64,000 nt of DNA from NCBI GenBank assembly GCA_933822405.4, contig CAKOGP040000335.1, positions 372,001 through 436,000 on the forward strand. The letters are read 5' to 3'. The notes beneath the pieces were generated by a model that made no database searches, had not been told where the DNA came from, and was given only the letters and a program-made list of their open reading frames with translations. The position numbers were made by a program, and so were the translations under genes. This DNA comes from Cylindrotheca closterium. Lineage: Eukaryota > Bacillariophyta > Bacillariophyceae > Bacillariales > Bacillariaceae. Below are positions 10,548 to 22,200 of this stretch, in pieces. The first letter of the stretch is position 1. Each line of letters opens with the position of its first letter.

Positions 10548-10899
10548 CCAACCCACAGTTTGGAACAGTAAAGATAATATATGAGATATATATACGCTAA
10601 GGATTTCCTCCCTGTATTGGAAAAATCGCCTATTTCCTCCATCCAGTTTGTATCCATCAATCAATAAGGCCTTTTACTTGTCATTGCATTTGATGACTAG
10701 TGAGTGACGCCCGAGCATGTGCATGTATCTTAATTGCAAAGTCCAGTGATGACTAGTGAGTGACGCCCGAGCATGTGCATGTATCTTTTAATTGCAAAGT
10801 CCAGTGAAAAAAAAAGTTCTAGTAGCATTTTTTATTTTTTGTTGTTGTTGTTTACTCATTGTTCCCCCATCAAGTCTTGCAGTCCAGTCCCATCCCGTT
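10548..10899. other. Intergenic, convergent, with tandem duplication
   Basis: The stretch lies between the OTU gene and the minus-strand DUF6824 gene. It contains the tandem duplication described separately, an A run and a T-rich tract near 10830-10855, probably 3' untranslated or terminator sequence. Confidence 0.5.
10691..10804. repeat. Tandem duplication, 56 and 58 bp
   Basis: Two adjacent copies begin with TGATGACTAGTGAGTGACGC: 10691-10746 and 10747-10804. The second has two extra T residues in a T run and otherwise matches base for base. The near-perfect match indicates a recent slippage or duplication event in 3' intergenic DNA. Confidence 0.95.
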
Positions 10900-12432
10900 T
10901 CAATGCCATGCCTTTTGCTCGTCACCCCGACGGGCAGGAGGCGGTGATGCATATTCGCTCGCCCAATATTGAGGGTGGTGAGGGATACGTGAAGGAGTCA
11001 TCGGCAATGAGTATGGTGGTCGTTGGCCTTTTGGGGGAAAGCGGTAACCAGCCGGGGATGGTGGTGGTTGTCCATGCGGGTATCTGTGGTAGAGTGAGGA
11101 GTACTCTTCCACACGACGCGGGTATGGAGATGGTGGAAGTTTGTGAATCATGTGCTCGTGATTGTAGTATTCCTCCTCCATGTACCTGCCGTAGCGAGGT
11201 GCGACTCTGGGTCCCATCTCTGCGCCTGGTCTTGGGTATGAGAACTCTTGAATGTGAGGAGCATTAACGACTGGTGGTGGCATGGTCTTGGCAGGGCGTT
11301 GGGATTCGCCGTAACTAGACTCATCTGAAACACTTGAAACGCTTGCAGCAGCTCTCGAGTCATGATTGGGTGTAATGACTGTCATGGACAAGTTCTTCGA
11401 TTTTGTTGGGGGAGTGGCTGGAGGAGTACCAGTTGGTGTTTTCTTGCTGGTGACGGACTTTGATCCGACGGCATTCAAAGAAGTAAGAAGAAGAACGCCT
11501 CTGTCTGTGGCAATGTCGCCATCGACAGGAACATCGTCCATTCGCTCAAGGAATCTGCGCTTCTTTGAACCACTCGTTGTTGATAATGGAGCATTCTCAG
11601 CATCAGAACCGTTACTGGAGAAAGACGTCACATCAGAGTCCACCGTTGCATCAATTTTGAGTGGAGTTGAAACATCTTTGTCATCAGTATCGCGTCTTCG
11701 AGTCTTGTACTTCTTGTTGCTAAGTGCATGAGATGTCTTCTCGATGGCACGCCTATCGCTGATCTCGTACCAAATCGAAGTCTTCTGGTCTTGTTCAAGG
11801 AAACGGCCATCGAGTTGTCGAATGCCTTGAACTATACTCTTGCTGATAATAGATCTTGCCCCATATGGAGAAATGATGTATTGATTCAGGTTTTGTTTCA
11901 TGAGGTCCCAGTAAGTTTTGTTTCCTGGATGACGTCTCGCACCTGGGCCAAACAAAACATCAGCTGCACGTGGATCGTCGACGGGTGTCTTGAGATCTAC
12001 TTTCTCTTCGCTTCTCGGTTCTACTTTCGTCAATGCCTTTAGTTTGGAGCTAAAGGCAGTGTTGCTTGTCCGTTTCTCTCGCCGTCTTCGCACTTCTCGG
12101 CGAAGATCATCTGAGACCTTTTTGCGCACCTTTTCCTCGGTCAAACGAGCCAACTTTCCAAGGCCTTCATCGTTCTGCACAAACCATCCTCCCTTTCCCT
12201 TGATGGTTCCGATGATGTTCCCGATGATCGCTGATCGCTCCATTGGTGTGAGATCGTTGTAAGTCTCTTTGTGCGAATTGATCAAAAAGCGATACAATCG
12301 GTTACCAGCCCATCGTTCATGATCCCCACGGCCCTTCTCGCACACGACGTCATGCTCCTGCAGTTCATTCGATCGGTGGCTTCCATTGACAGTGACTTTC
12401 TTCTCTGGGTTTGCTTGAGGTTCGGGGGTCAT
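10900..12432 (-). CDS. Protein with two DUF6824-type domains
   Basis: A 510-residue intronless protein starting at the first ATG (12432). The open frame extends upstream only through a non-ATG codon. Two domains of the diatom-enriched DUF6824 family are visible. The first is at about residues 27-100 (HDVVCEKGRGDHERWAGNRLY, then GGWFVQND). The second, near 150-240, is the more typical one (ADVLFGPGARRHPGNKTY, then SIWYEISD). Both share the pattern D-V-x-x-G-x-G-x(2-4)-H-x-G-N. A conserved basic helix (EEKVRKKVSDDLRREVRRRR) lies between them. The C-terminal half is Pro/Tyr/Arg-rich and disordered. The function of the domain is not established; the layout would suit a nuclear DNA-binding or regulatory protein. 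Confidence 0.85.
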   Translation of the reverse strand: MTPEPQANPEKKVTVNGSHRSNELQEHDVVCEKGRGDHERWAGNRLYRFLINSHKETYNDLTPMERSAIIGNIIGTIKGKGGWFVQNDEGLGKLARLTEEKVRKKVSDDLRREVRRRREKRTSNTAFSSKLKALTKVEPRSEEKVDLKTPVDDPRAADVLFGPGARRHPGNKTYWDLMKQNLNQYIISPYGARSIISKSIVQGIRQLDGRFLEQDQKTSIWYEISDRRAIEKTSHALSNKKYKTRRRDTDDKDVSTPLKIDATVDSDVTSFSSNGSDAENAPLSTTSGSKKRRFLERMDDVPVDGDIATDRGVLLLTSLNAVGSKSVTSKKTPTGTPPATPPTKSKNLSMTVITPNHDSRAAASVSSVSDESSYGESQRPAKTMPPPVVNAPHIQEFSYPRPGAEMGPRVAPRYGRYMEEEYYNHEHMIHKLPPSPYPRRVEEYSSLYHRYPHGQPPPSPAGYRFPPKGQRPPYSLPMTPSRIPHHPQYWASEYASPPPARRGDEQKAWH

Positions 12433-12678
12433 GGTGCTTGCTTTCACACTCCAACAAGTTGTGTGGATGGCGAAACGATGTGTGGTATCCAAAAAGTTAG
12501 CGAAAGATCAGCCGGCGCGCGTGAATTTCGCTAAAGCACCACATAAAAATCGAAGAAAATCGCCAAGTAAATGACTCGTACGACCATTACGTCTGTCTGT
12601 CTCACGTCGCTTTGGATGGACGACGACTTGCGTGATGATGATGATGGCAGTGTAAACAGCTATCATTTTTATTCCGTC

Positions 12679-13454
12679 ATGAACACCTTTGTAAATCGTC
12701 TTCTCAGGCCCGCTACTGGATCCGGTCTTGCTAGGGCTTCCTCCTATGGTCATCACACACAGAGATGGGCTCACACTGTGAGATTAATCGCTCTTGAAGA
12801 TCTTCCACATGGCAAAGCATATGAAGGAGATGTCGTCCGAGTGAAGGCTGGATATGCTCGAAACTTTCTGATCCCTCAAAAGAAGGCAGTATATGCAACA
12901 GCACAGAACTTTGAACGGCTGGATATTATTGATCCCGAGGTAGAAACAGAAGAGCAACGTATTACTCGTTTGGAACGAGCATCTTCCATGAGTAAGAAAG
13001 AAGAACAATACTTGAAACAAGCGGATGTCTTGAAGAAATATTTGAAGAACAAAGTGGTAAGTGGGTATATTGTGAAAGACACAGTCATATTTTGGTTTGA
13101 TATACAAGTTTTTCTGACATGAAGCAACAGATGAAGTTATGGCGAGTGGTTGATCCAAACACTATTGATGCATTGCATCCTGGTCATGTAAATGCTTCCA
13201 ACATTCGTGACAAGCTCGGGAAGCAGCTGAAAATTGATCTCGACGAAAGTGATACACTACACATCTACTCTGATACACCTATGCCTCATGCTGAATTAGA
13301 CGACGCTAAGCTGCAAGCGCTGGTGGATGAATTTGAAACAGTTGGAGACTGCAACAAGGAGGTACGAAGGCTTGGTGACTACCTCGCAAAGATCAGTCTT
13401 CCCGGAGGATATGCAGTGCCTTTGAAGTTCCAAGTCCTCCAACGAGTTCCATAG
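12679..13454 (+). CDS. Organellar ribosomal protein bL9
   Basis: A two-exon gene, 12679-13056 and 13131-13454, with a clean GTAAGT...CAG intron in phase 0; the product has 233 residues. The N-terminal 33 residues are Arg/Ser/Ala-rich with little acid, as in a mitochondrial presequence. They are followed by the bL9 N-domain: VRLIALEDLPHGKAYEGDVV and VKAGYARNFLIPQKKAVYAT, which bind 23S-type rRNA. A charged helix and a C-terminal domain follow. The absence of a secretory signal favours the mitochondrial over the plastid ribosome. bL9 is a bacterial-type large-subunit protein, so this is a nuclear gene for an organelle ribosome. Confidence 0.9.
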
Positions 13455-13564
13455 TAGATTCAAAATTTTATAGCAATTCCTTCGAACTCAAACATGGTTA
13501 ATCATTTATGCAGTGTGAGAACGAACGAAAAGAGAAAAATTTCGGAGCACGACAACAATGCTCT

Positions 13565-15029
13565 TTAGATGTTGTCACGATACGTGATTCCACCTGTGCT
13601 AAAGGGTGGCACAACCTTCACAACTCTAGCACCTTCTGTCACAACGTTGGTAACAAGAAGTTTGCCTTCGATCCCATGGTCCTTGGCAACCTTCATCATT
13701 GCTCTAGCGACGTGAATGTCCGTTCGCTCCTTCTCTCTTTGTGCAAAGATATCACCACTGGCACCACTAGTAAGAGCCATCACAGTGGGTCCCGCACCAC
13801 TCAAGTAGGAACAGCAAGCGCCAGCGCTTTCAGCAGCGGCCATCATTGGATATAGATACTTGTACAACTTTGCCCCCCTCTGCGGCTGATGCATTCTGTC
13901 CTGGACGCCCCATCTCAGGTTGTCCAAGTTGTTAGTGCAGAATGCATGGACAAGCCAGGCAGCTCTTCCAATGTTAAAAGCAGCTTCTTCTCTCGTGATG
14001 GTGTTTTGCAATACCCCGCGAGCATCCGAAGTCTTTCCCACAAAGTCAGGGATAAACATTACCATTTGAATCCCAGAGGGACAGGGTACCCTTTCCGTGG
14101 CCCATCTAGTTCCGTTATAAATGCCCAATTGAATACCACCATAAATAACTGGTGCCACATTGTCAGGGTGGCCCTAATTCATCAAATCAACTGTGAGCAA
14201 TCACATGTTCAAACCCTCCAGTTCCACATATCATCAAAACATACCTCTATACCAGCAGCAATTTGCAATAGTGCTTCAGATCCCCAGCATGGCAGCCGAT
14301 GTCCGGCAAGAACCAAGCCAGCAACAATTCCAGCCACAATGGCAGCAGAAGAACTTCCAAGTCCTCTTGCGTATGGAATGCGAGACACGACATGATACTT
14401 CAAGGTAGGAAGAGGTTTACAAGCAGCGTCAAACGCAGCTCTACACCCAACTACAAGGTAATTCGACTCGTCACGAGGCATATCATCCGCTCCTTCGCCT
14501 TCTGCAGTGATCTCGAAAGTGTCAGAACGCGAGACAGTCACCTCCGACCACAGATCTACGGCAATTCCTATGCAGTCATCTGTATATTCCGCGTAAACAA
14601 GAGAGAGAGGGTTAGCGAAAGAAGGCGACGCGAATCGATAAATCAAAAGGCATGGAATCTTGTTGAAAGTAACTTACATCCGGGCCCAACATTAGCAGAT
14701 GTTGCTGGTACTCGAACAGTTACCGAGTCACGAGGAGTATTGTTCTCTTCTTCAATTGAATACCGAGTTGCTACACGTCGACGCATTTTCTCTTCGTGAT
14801 TATGAGGGAGGAGCAGACTAGCTTCACTTTCCCGACGACTCAAAAGTACGTCGCCTGATTCAGATGCATCGTTCATGAAAACAAGAGGAGTGTTGTATGG
14901 TCCTCTGTTCTGATCATGTCCATCTTTTTTGCCGTCTCCAGTCAATTTCATAATACCAATTGCAAGGGCAGCACCGGCTGCTGCTGCACCGAGGGCCGTG
15001 TACACAAGCTTGTTAGAGTCGTTGTTCAT
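13565..15029 (-). CDS. thrB: Homoserine kinase
   Basis: Phosphorylates homoserine in threonine synthesis; GHMP kinase family. Three exons on the minus strand, 15029-14678, 14579-14245 and 14173-13565, give 431 residues. The junctions rebuild conserved motifs: exon 1/2 makes VGPGYDCIGIAVDLW and exon 2/3 makes GIEGHPDNVAP, which supports both introns. Motif 2, the ATP loop, is IPYARGLGSSSAAIVAG. Motif 3 is YLSGAGPTVMAL. The N-terminus is unusual: a helix at about residues 9-27 (VYTALGAAAAGAALAIGIM) followed by 80 hydrophilic residues. This is either a membrane anchor or a non-canonical organelle signal; there is no ASAF-type plastid motif. The gene is divergent from the release factor gene at 15454. 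Confidence 0.93.
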
Positions 15030-15453
15030 GATGTTGCAATTTAGGTATCAAAATAGAAAAGTTGATATTGCGAAGCACAGAGAGGATTGAACTGACAGAA
15101 AGCCAACGTTCAGTCGTGGCAATGAATAACTCCTTTCTCTTCTTCTTTCCTTCCTCCGGCTGAAAATAAGCAAGAACAAAAGGCGCTGTCGTTCAAATGG
15201 CTGCGTTTTAGTTGCTGGTGGAATACAATCTTGCTTTCGGTTGCAATAAATCCGTGATGGATGAGGTCACTTGCTTGGCACTCTTGCCGCCGTCCGTTCA
15301 CAGACAGTGTGTGACGTATTGTCCGAAATGGGAAGACACGGAAAACACTATCGGACAACCTAACAGAGATGCCCCACATCATGCATTCAGTCGACACCAC
15401 ACGATCGAATACAAAGAAAAAAGCACAGTCGACACAAATACAGCTATACTGAA
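15030..15453. promoter_or_regulatory. Divergent promoter region, homoserine kinase / RF3
   Basis: 424 bases lie between the two start codons. It must hold both promoters and 5' leaders. I see no clear TATA box or binding site. Confidence 0.5.
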
Positions 15454-17379
15454 ATGATTTTCATCCATTTCACTGCATGTATAATCCTTGTCGCTACGTG
15501 TAATGGACTTATCACACACAGTAAGCTGCTAGGCAGGTCGGTGAAGCCCCTTCTATTCGCAGAAACAGTGGAATCTGTCAGCAACAAGGCTCCCGAGGCA
15601 GAAATCAATCGCAGACGTAACTTGGCAATCATCTCGCATCCAGATGCTGGAAAGACTACAGTGACGGAAAAGCTTCTTTTGTATGGAGGTGCATTGCAAC
15701 AAGCTGGAGCCGTCCGACAAAAGGCGGAACAAAGAGGGACGCAGAGTGATTTCATGTCCATCGAACAAGAACGTGGAATCTCGATTAGTTCAACGGTTAT
15801 GAACTTTGACTACAATGGGAAACGCGTCAATATTCTTGACACTCCAGGTCATGATAAGTCACTTCAAGTGTCTAGCCCTCGTCGTTTGAGGTAGAAACTT
15901 ACCTTTGTCGTCGTTTCTTACAGGATTTTAGTGAAGATACATACAGAGCTTTGGCTGCCGCAGATAATAGTGTCATGTTGATCGATAGTGCCAAGGGGCT
16001 GGAACCCCAGACTAGAAAACTTTTTGAGGTCACCCGAATGCGCAAACTTCCCCTGTTTACTTTTTGCAACAAAATGGATCGTCCCGCTTTGAGCCCATAT
16101 GAGATTATGGATCAAATTGAAGCAGAGTTCAACTTGGAGTCTTTCCCCGTCCTTTGGCCCATTGGAGATGGTGATAGATTTAAAGGAGTTTTAGATCGTA
16201 TGGAAAATGTCGTCCACTTGTTCATCAAGTCTGTCGAGCGTGGAGGCAAAGCAGATGTGCAACAGGTTCCGATGGACGATCTAGAGACTCTCGAAAAGTT
16301 GATTGACGACAAAGAATTGTTTGACAAGCTTTTGGAAGACAGAGAGCTTCTAGATGAGTTGATTCCGCCATTGGATATGGATCGTGTGTCTGCTGGAGAC
16401 TTGACGCCTCTATTCTTTGGAAGTGCCATGACAAACTTTGGTGTCCAACTATTCCTCGACAAGTTTTTGGAGATGGGAGTGAAACCTGCCACAAGAGTTG
16501 CCGTGAACAAGGATGCCTCATCGGATGATGTTCTGACTGTATCACCAGAGCACGAGGAATTCACTGGTTTCGTTTTCAAAACACAAGCGAACATGGATCC
16601 AAAGCACAGAGATCGACTTGCCTATGTTCGTGTTGTTTCTGGAGTGTACGAGAAGGGAATGAAAGTTGGGCATTCCCGAAGTAAACCAAACAAGAAATAC
16701 AATCTTGCACAAGCTCAAGCCTTGTTCGGTTCAGATCGATCATCGGTTGATGTTGCCTATCCTGGTGACGTCATCGGAATCAACAATCCTGGATGCTTTG
16801 CAATCGGAGACACTTTGTACACCGGAAGTAACCGTGTTGCATTCCCTGGTATTCCATCTTTCAGTCCAGAGAAGTTTTCTTACATTCGAAGTCCCAACCC
16901 ATCGGATTACAAGTCATTTCGAAAGGGAATGGATCAGCTGCTCGACGAGGGTGCTGTCCAAGCTCTTCGTCAACGAAATGATGACGGTGGTGGTCCACTG
17001 GTAAGTTCTTGACTCGACCAGTAGTTGGCGCTTTATTCCTCACCGTACCTTCCCTCACACTTCATTTTGCCCTTAGATGTTGGCTGCCGTTGGTCAGTTG
17101 CAATTTGAAGTTGTCCAAGCTCGACTAAAGGAAGAATACAATGTAGAATCAATAATGGAGCCTCTCACATACTCTCTGGCTCGATGGGTCAATTCGGGTT
17201 GGGATGCAGTTGACAAGGCAGATGCTGCAGGTAAATTATTTGGAATCATGATTGTTCAAGATAGATGGAAGCGTCCAGTTCTGCTCTTCCGTAACGATTG
17301 GAAGGCTGCCTCCTTGGCGGATGAAGAAAAGTACCTTGAATTGGCACCTTGGAGTCAACCTCCTGACTTTGAGAGTTAG
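15454..17379 (+). CDS. prfC: Peptide chain release factor 3, organellar
   Basis: A translational GTPase that recycles class-I release factors. Three coding blocks are seen: 15454-15867 (end uncertain), 15924-17000 and 17077-17379, about 597 residues. G1 is [13 protein letters not shown]. Switch I has RGISISS. G3 is DTPGH, right at the first intron. G4 is FCNKMD. Later blocks, including [22 protein letters not shown], match RF3 rather than EF-G. The second junction is a clean GTAAGT...TAG. The first is odd: a canonical donor at 15868 inserts DKSLQ between GH and DFSEDTYR, while the family length would need a non-GT donor just after 15855. The N-terminus ([18 protein letters not shown]) looks like a secretory signal before a basic segment, so plastid import is likely. 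Confidence 0.9.
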
Positions 17380-17557
17380 ATATAAGTTAGTGTCTTTTCT
17401 TAGTTGTATACAATCTGAAATATGTGAACCTTAGATTCCAGATTCCGTTACACGTTGAAAGATCGGAGATGTCAGCGATGATGTGCGTGTCGAGACAACA
17501 GTTTGAGTTCACTTGATGTCCACTAGTAGATAGATACTGTGCATCACCATCACCATC

Positions 17558-18805
17558 ATGGCGTTACTTAATTGTATTTTTGTGTGGGGTATGATTTCCC
17601 TTGTTTATGGGCACGTCTTCACTGTTCCGACAGCTTTCTTGGCTCGAAAACACCACGAACATAAAATGATATGGGAATCACCCTTGGCGATTCGTGGTGG
17701 TGGCCCAAAGGAATCCAGAAAGGAAGAAGATGACGAAGATGATGAATGGGAAGAAGTATATGACTCGCAAGAAGAGGAGGAAGAGCAAGAGAGGGGCATG
17801 GAAGACGAATTGGCTGAACAAGCTGTGGAAGACGAGCTTCAAGAAACTGTCGAGGAAACCGAGGAGCTAGTTGAAGAGGAGGAAGAGGAATCTCCTACAG
17901 CATCAGAAGAAGAAGTCCAAGTAGTTGTCGAAGAAGCAGTGGCGACAGAGGAAGATGGCTCAACTCTGGAAGAACGGAGCTATACAGACGACGAAAACTT
18001 TTCATCGTCCTTTGTCGATCGCATGGAGGCACGAATTGCCAACACCAACACGGATGACGAAAACAGCTCCGCTTTTGTGGATCGAATGGAATTGGCGGAT
18101 GCTTACGATGAAGTGGACGCAGTTACCGATCAATATCAAGAAGAGGATGGCGCATTGGCTGCTGTGACAGCTGCAACTGCAATTGGAGGAGATGATGCCG
18201 ATCCAAAAGATGAAGCGGTTGCAGGGGAAGACGCTCAAGACGAACCCACGGCTGTACAACCTACGGAAATTTCGAAAGAGATCAAGGATACCCTGAAGGG
18301 TCTGAAGTACAAATCTCGTGAAATCAACCAACTACGACCAGAAGTTGCAGCCGAACTAGCTGCGAAAGGCTTGCAACGACCACAAGAAGGTATCCCGCAA
18401 AACTGGTTTGTGGAAGATGCTTCTCTTGGCGTCTCTATTCGGGAGCAAGCTTTGAAGATTTCGGTGGTTTTGGCAGCGTTTGGGGGACTTGCATTCGTAG
18501 GCGCCAAAGGGGACATTGGCGGTTTGATTGCAGGCGTACCTTCCGTGCTAAAGTCTCTTCTTCCAGCCAGATCTTCAGCTCCTATGCCAGGATCAAAAGC
18601 GGCACTGATCGCCGAGACAGACGTATCTCTGGTACCGGCACCGGTAGAAGAGGAGGAAGGCCAGGAGGACGATCACCCACATAGCGTCAAACCAAATTCC
18701 ACCAGTCCTCCTGCTTACGAAGAGGACCTCGACAAGTCGTTGCTGGACAAAGTGATTACAAAGATTGGAAACTTGCTCAAGGCGTTTTGGAATGCTAAGA
18801 TATAG
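17558..18805 (+). CDS. Acidic secretory-pathway or plastid protein, unknown function
   Basis: A 415-residue intronless protein not recognised as a known family. Residues 1-20 form a hydrophobic signal-like segment (LNCIFVWGMISLVYG) followed by VFTVPTAFLARK, which could be a plastid-type cleavage and transit region. Residues 55-240 are dominated by Glu/Asp. A conserved-looking patch near 245-280 (RSREINQLRPEVAAELAAKG type) precedes a hydrophobic segment near 300-325 (LKISVVLAAFGGLAFVGAKG), probably membrane-embedded, and a Pro/Glu-rich end. A duplicated phrase (DDEN..S.FVDRME) occurs twice, around residues 146-175. The arrangement suggests a membrane-anchored acidic protein; partner and role are unknown. 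Confidence 0.7.
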   Translation: MALLNCIFVWGMISLVYGHVFTVPTAFLARKHHEHKMIWESPLAIRGGGPKESRKEEDDEDDEWEEVYDSQEEEEEQERGMEDELAEQAVEDELQETVEETEELVEEEEEESPTASEEEVQVVVEEAVATEEDGSTLEERSYTDDENFSSSFVDRMEARIANTNTDDENSSAFVDRMELADAYDEVDAVTDQYQEEDGALAAVTAATAIGGDDADPKDEAVAGEDAQDEPTAVQPTEISKEIKDTLKGLKYKSREINQLRPEVAAELAAKGLQRPQEGIPQNWFVEDASLGVSIREQALKISVVLAAFGGLAFVGAKGDIGGLIAGVPSVLKSLLPARSSAPMPGSKAALIAETDVSLVPAPVEEEEGQEDDHPHSVKPNSTSPPAYEEDLDKSLLDKVITKIGNLLKAFWNAKI

Positions 18806-19236
18806 GTGTAGTTATTATTATTTTACCATGTTATTGTACGAGGGCAGTCTTTCTTCTGTCCACAAATTGAGGCGCCAAACTCGTGGACAAAAATCTTGCT
18901 GGCAGGCGAAAATTACGTGAGTTTCGTACCAATCCACCGATCTGGCCCGCAAAAAATACTGCCAGTCGCTCCTCCGCTTTTGCTTGACTCTATCACCCCT
19001 CTTCGGCTAATGGAGACCAGCTTTGGTGTCAGGAGGAACAGCTCAAACGGTTTCTGCGTCTTGTGATAGGGTCCTAGCAACCACAAATTTTACTGAGCTT
19101 GCTATTCTTCGTTGTTACCCGCATCCTTCCGGTTTCTGCACTCTTTCTTGTTCCAGTTCAATCTCTTGAGAGCCACATCACCACTTTCGTCCGTTCAAGC
19201 TAGGTCAAAAGCGACTCACTCGGCCTCTCGCCGACC
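18806..19236. other. Intergenic, upstream of the 1040-residue gene
   Basis: No gene is seen. The stretch includes the 3' end of the acidic protein gene and the likely promoter of the next gene. Its pyrimidine-rich last 150 bases could be 5' leader. Confidence 0.5.
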
Positions 19237-22200
19237 ATGGTGCAGAATATGTTGGCTCGAAGACCCATTGGGAAGCCAAATGTGCTCTTATTGGGAATTT
19301 CCTATCCTAGTGTGGAAAAGCATATGGAAGAACATGGCTTTGACGAAGATCTATTGATTAACAAGGATGCTTCGGTGGATCGAGCTGTGGAATGCGTCCG
19401 TCGCGGAATCCTGACTGAAATGGATGCTAGAGATTTGGCACGATGCGTGGCCACTGAAAACGTATGCGACGTGGATTGTTACTCTTCCTCTCGAGAGATT
19501 GGAGCTATCTACAGAGATGATCGCCATGTGTATGGTGATTTCAACAATCGAAACTTTTGTAAGACTCTCAAGAAAGCCTTTGGCGACGACATTCAATTCA
19601 GCCAGGTGATCTTAGATTACTACTGGATGCCTAGTGGTTGGCTTGTTACAAGGTATGTGGTTAGAGCATGATGCAGAGGGAGAGAAAATAAAGTCCTTGC
19701 ACGATCTCATCTTTTTTCTTCCTTGCAGATGGGCAAAGACACTCTTCCAACAGACTCTCCCAGACCTTGTTAAAATGAATATGCTGACCTTCCCGAGTGC
19801 GAGAAGTCGAAATAGAAAGAATTTTGAAGAAGGAGTTGTATACCTTCCATTCTGTGCTCATGTTTGCAAAGAGTTGGTGGGGGGAATCAATCTTCTATCC
19901 AAGTACTATTCCATCTCTTTTGTCAACAAATCAGAACTAGCAGGGCATTCACTTTGGAAGGGAACTATGAGTATTAATGGGACCACTATGCAACACGTAC
20001 TCGGAAAGCGACTTGATCAGGAAGAAGTCTATTGTACATTTCGAAAGAAAGACATATTTGAAAATATGGAAGATTCGCATGTGAGCAAGCCTGCTGTGAT
20101 GAGGGTATTGGAGGCAATTGAAGACTATGACAACGTTCGCTTTATTCGTCTTCGACCTTTGCGGCAACACGAGCCTGCGGGGATAATGAAAGTACGTTTG
20201 GTCGAGCCAGAAAAGGGAGGCTTCATCGGTCTTAACTTCAATCTTGCAAGAGACAAGCAAAAAAGGGCAGAGCTCGAAGTAAAACGAAAGAAGGAGGAGA
20301 CCAAGCAGGAAAAGCTGAAGATAAGAAAGGCAGAAGAGCGGAAACAGAAAGAAATTACGAGGAAGGCGGAGGCAGCACGACAGCGAAAAATACAGGAACG
20401 GCGAGCCAGGAAAGGCAAAGAGCTTAGGCAGAAGAAATCACAGAAGGCTCTGCAGGATTCAAAGTCTGATAATGTTGTTTCAAACTTGGAAGAAATTCCA
20501 GTGGAAGAAACGAAATATGCAACATTCTTTCCAGGTCCTGCAGCCAACATTAAGGCTTATGATGAACCTGGCGAGGGTGTTGCAGTACATGGATTTAACG
20601 TCCCGAGCTACCCTCCCAGTCGCCTCAACTCGACGCCGCTCTTCAGCACTAGGCTCCCACAGCACCCAAACCAATATTTGGCGCACAATCCTCGTTTGGT
20701 GAGGGATGTTGCTTTTAGACCTGAGCAAATCGAGTACGACGACTACTCCAACAATATTCTCGACGTCGACCTCCCGAGGAGCGAAAGCCCGAAGAAACGG
20801 CGGAAGAAGTCAACCGATAGCGGTGATGGGATGGATGTGCGTTATCTGAAGGGGGAACAGTTGGAGAGAGCGAAGACAATGGGATATGTGGGAAGTGCTG
20901 TTCAGTACGTTTATATTCCAGAAGGTACACAAGAGGTCGATTTGGCTTGCAAATTGATTGGTTTGAGGCAGACTCGTGGGTTGCAGGAAGTCAAATCAAA
21001 AGTGTTTGGGAGAGAGGAACTAAGTAAGTGGCATGTAAGAAGCAATCCACATGTCTGCATATAGAAGTTCTCACATTTCCTCTCCAGCATGCTTCAAAGT
21101 TCCTTCGCAAAACTTGAGAAATCCGACAGAACTGTCTCCTTCGGAAAAGATACTATACGGACGATGGAAGATAAGGATAGCAAGATCAGCATACGGTGCC
21201 TCGAGCGCTGCAGACGGTCTCCTCTACCTCGCCCGACTGGAGAGGATGGACTCGATACTGCACTGGTTCAAGCACAATTTGAATCCTCTCTTTGATCCTG
21301 CCGGTTACTTCGCAAGAATCCTGCCCAACCTTGTTGAGCTATGGGGGAATGAAGGCATGCTTGAAGTAGCTGAGGCCCTTGAACTTCATATTCACGAAGA
21401 AGCAATGTCGAAGCTGGATGAAGAGTCTGACAAAAGCGAGGAATGGAAGGCCTTAAATGCATCAATTCTAAATTGGTTGCAAAATGAGATTTTCGTTGGT
21501 GCTGATGAAGCCGACGAGTTCAACGCAATGAAAGAAAAACTCGCACACGATGGGTTCAAGTCGGATGCTTCTCTTGCCAGTGAAATGGCAGATAGGATAA
21601 TGTTCCTCAGACAAATTTTCGATTGGAAGAGACATCCTACCCCCGTTGCCCCCACAGATGTGGACACCATTCCGCAACAACAGTTGCCCGCCTCTCTCAG
21701 CGCTCGAAGCGAGAGAGCAGTTTTGAGGGAAAACAGGAAACGGCCACGAGGTTCAGGAGAACGCGAAATTGATTCCATAGGCTCGAGGCTTGCAAAACGA
21801 AAAATTGGTACAAATACTGCGCCCAAACAAATAGAAAGGGTATCGAGCAAGAAGATATCTACCACTCCAAATGAAGTCTTGAAAGCTGCAGACGATCGCG
21901 AGAAGATTCAACGGCAACGAGGGGACTCAATTGGACAACGTTCGCCCAGCGTCCCCCGCGCAGTGCCGAAAGAACGGGCGAGTCGATCAAAGGGGAAAAC
22001 TCGAAAGGGGAAAGAAACCATACACCAGCGGGATGCAAGACAGCTTGTTGGTACCTTCAATACAACGGCCGAAAACGCCGAAGATTTCTACGCTCAGGCT
22101 TGTTCTAAGATTGGAAAACAAAGAGCGTTATCGCTTTGTCGAATACTGATGTACCTACAAAAACCAGAAGATTCTTTTGCAAAGGAAAATCCAGGAGTTC

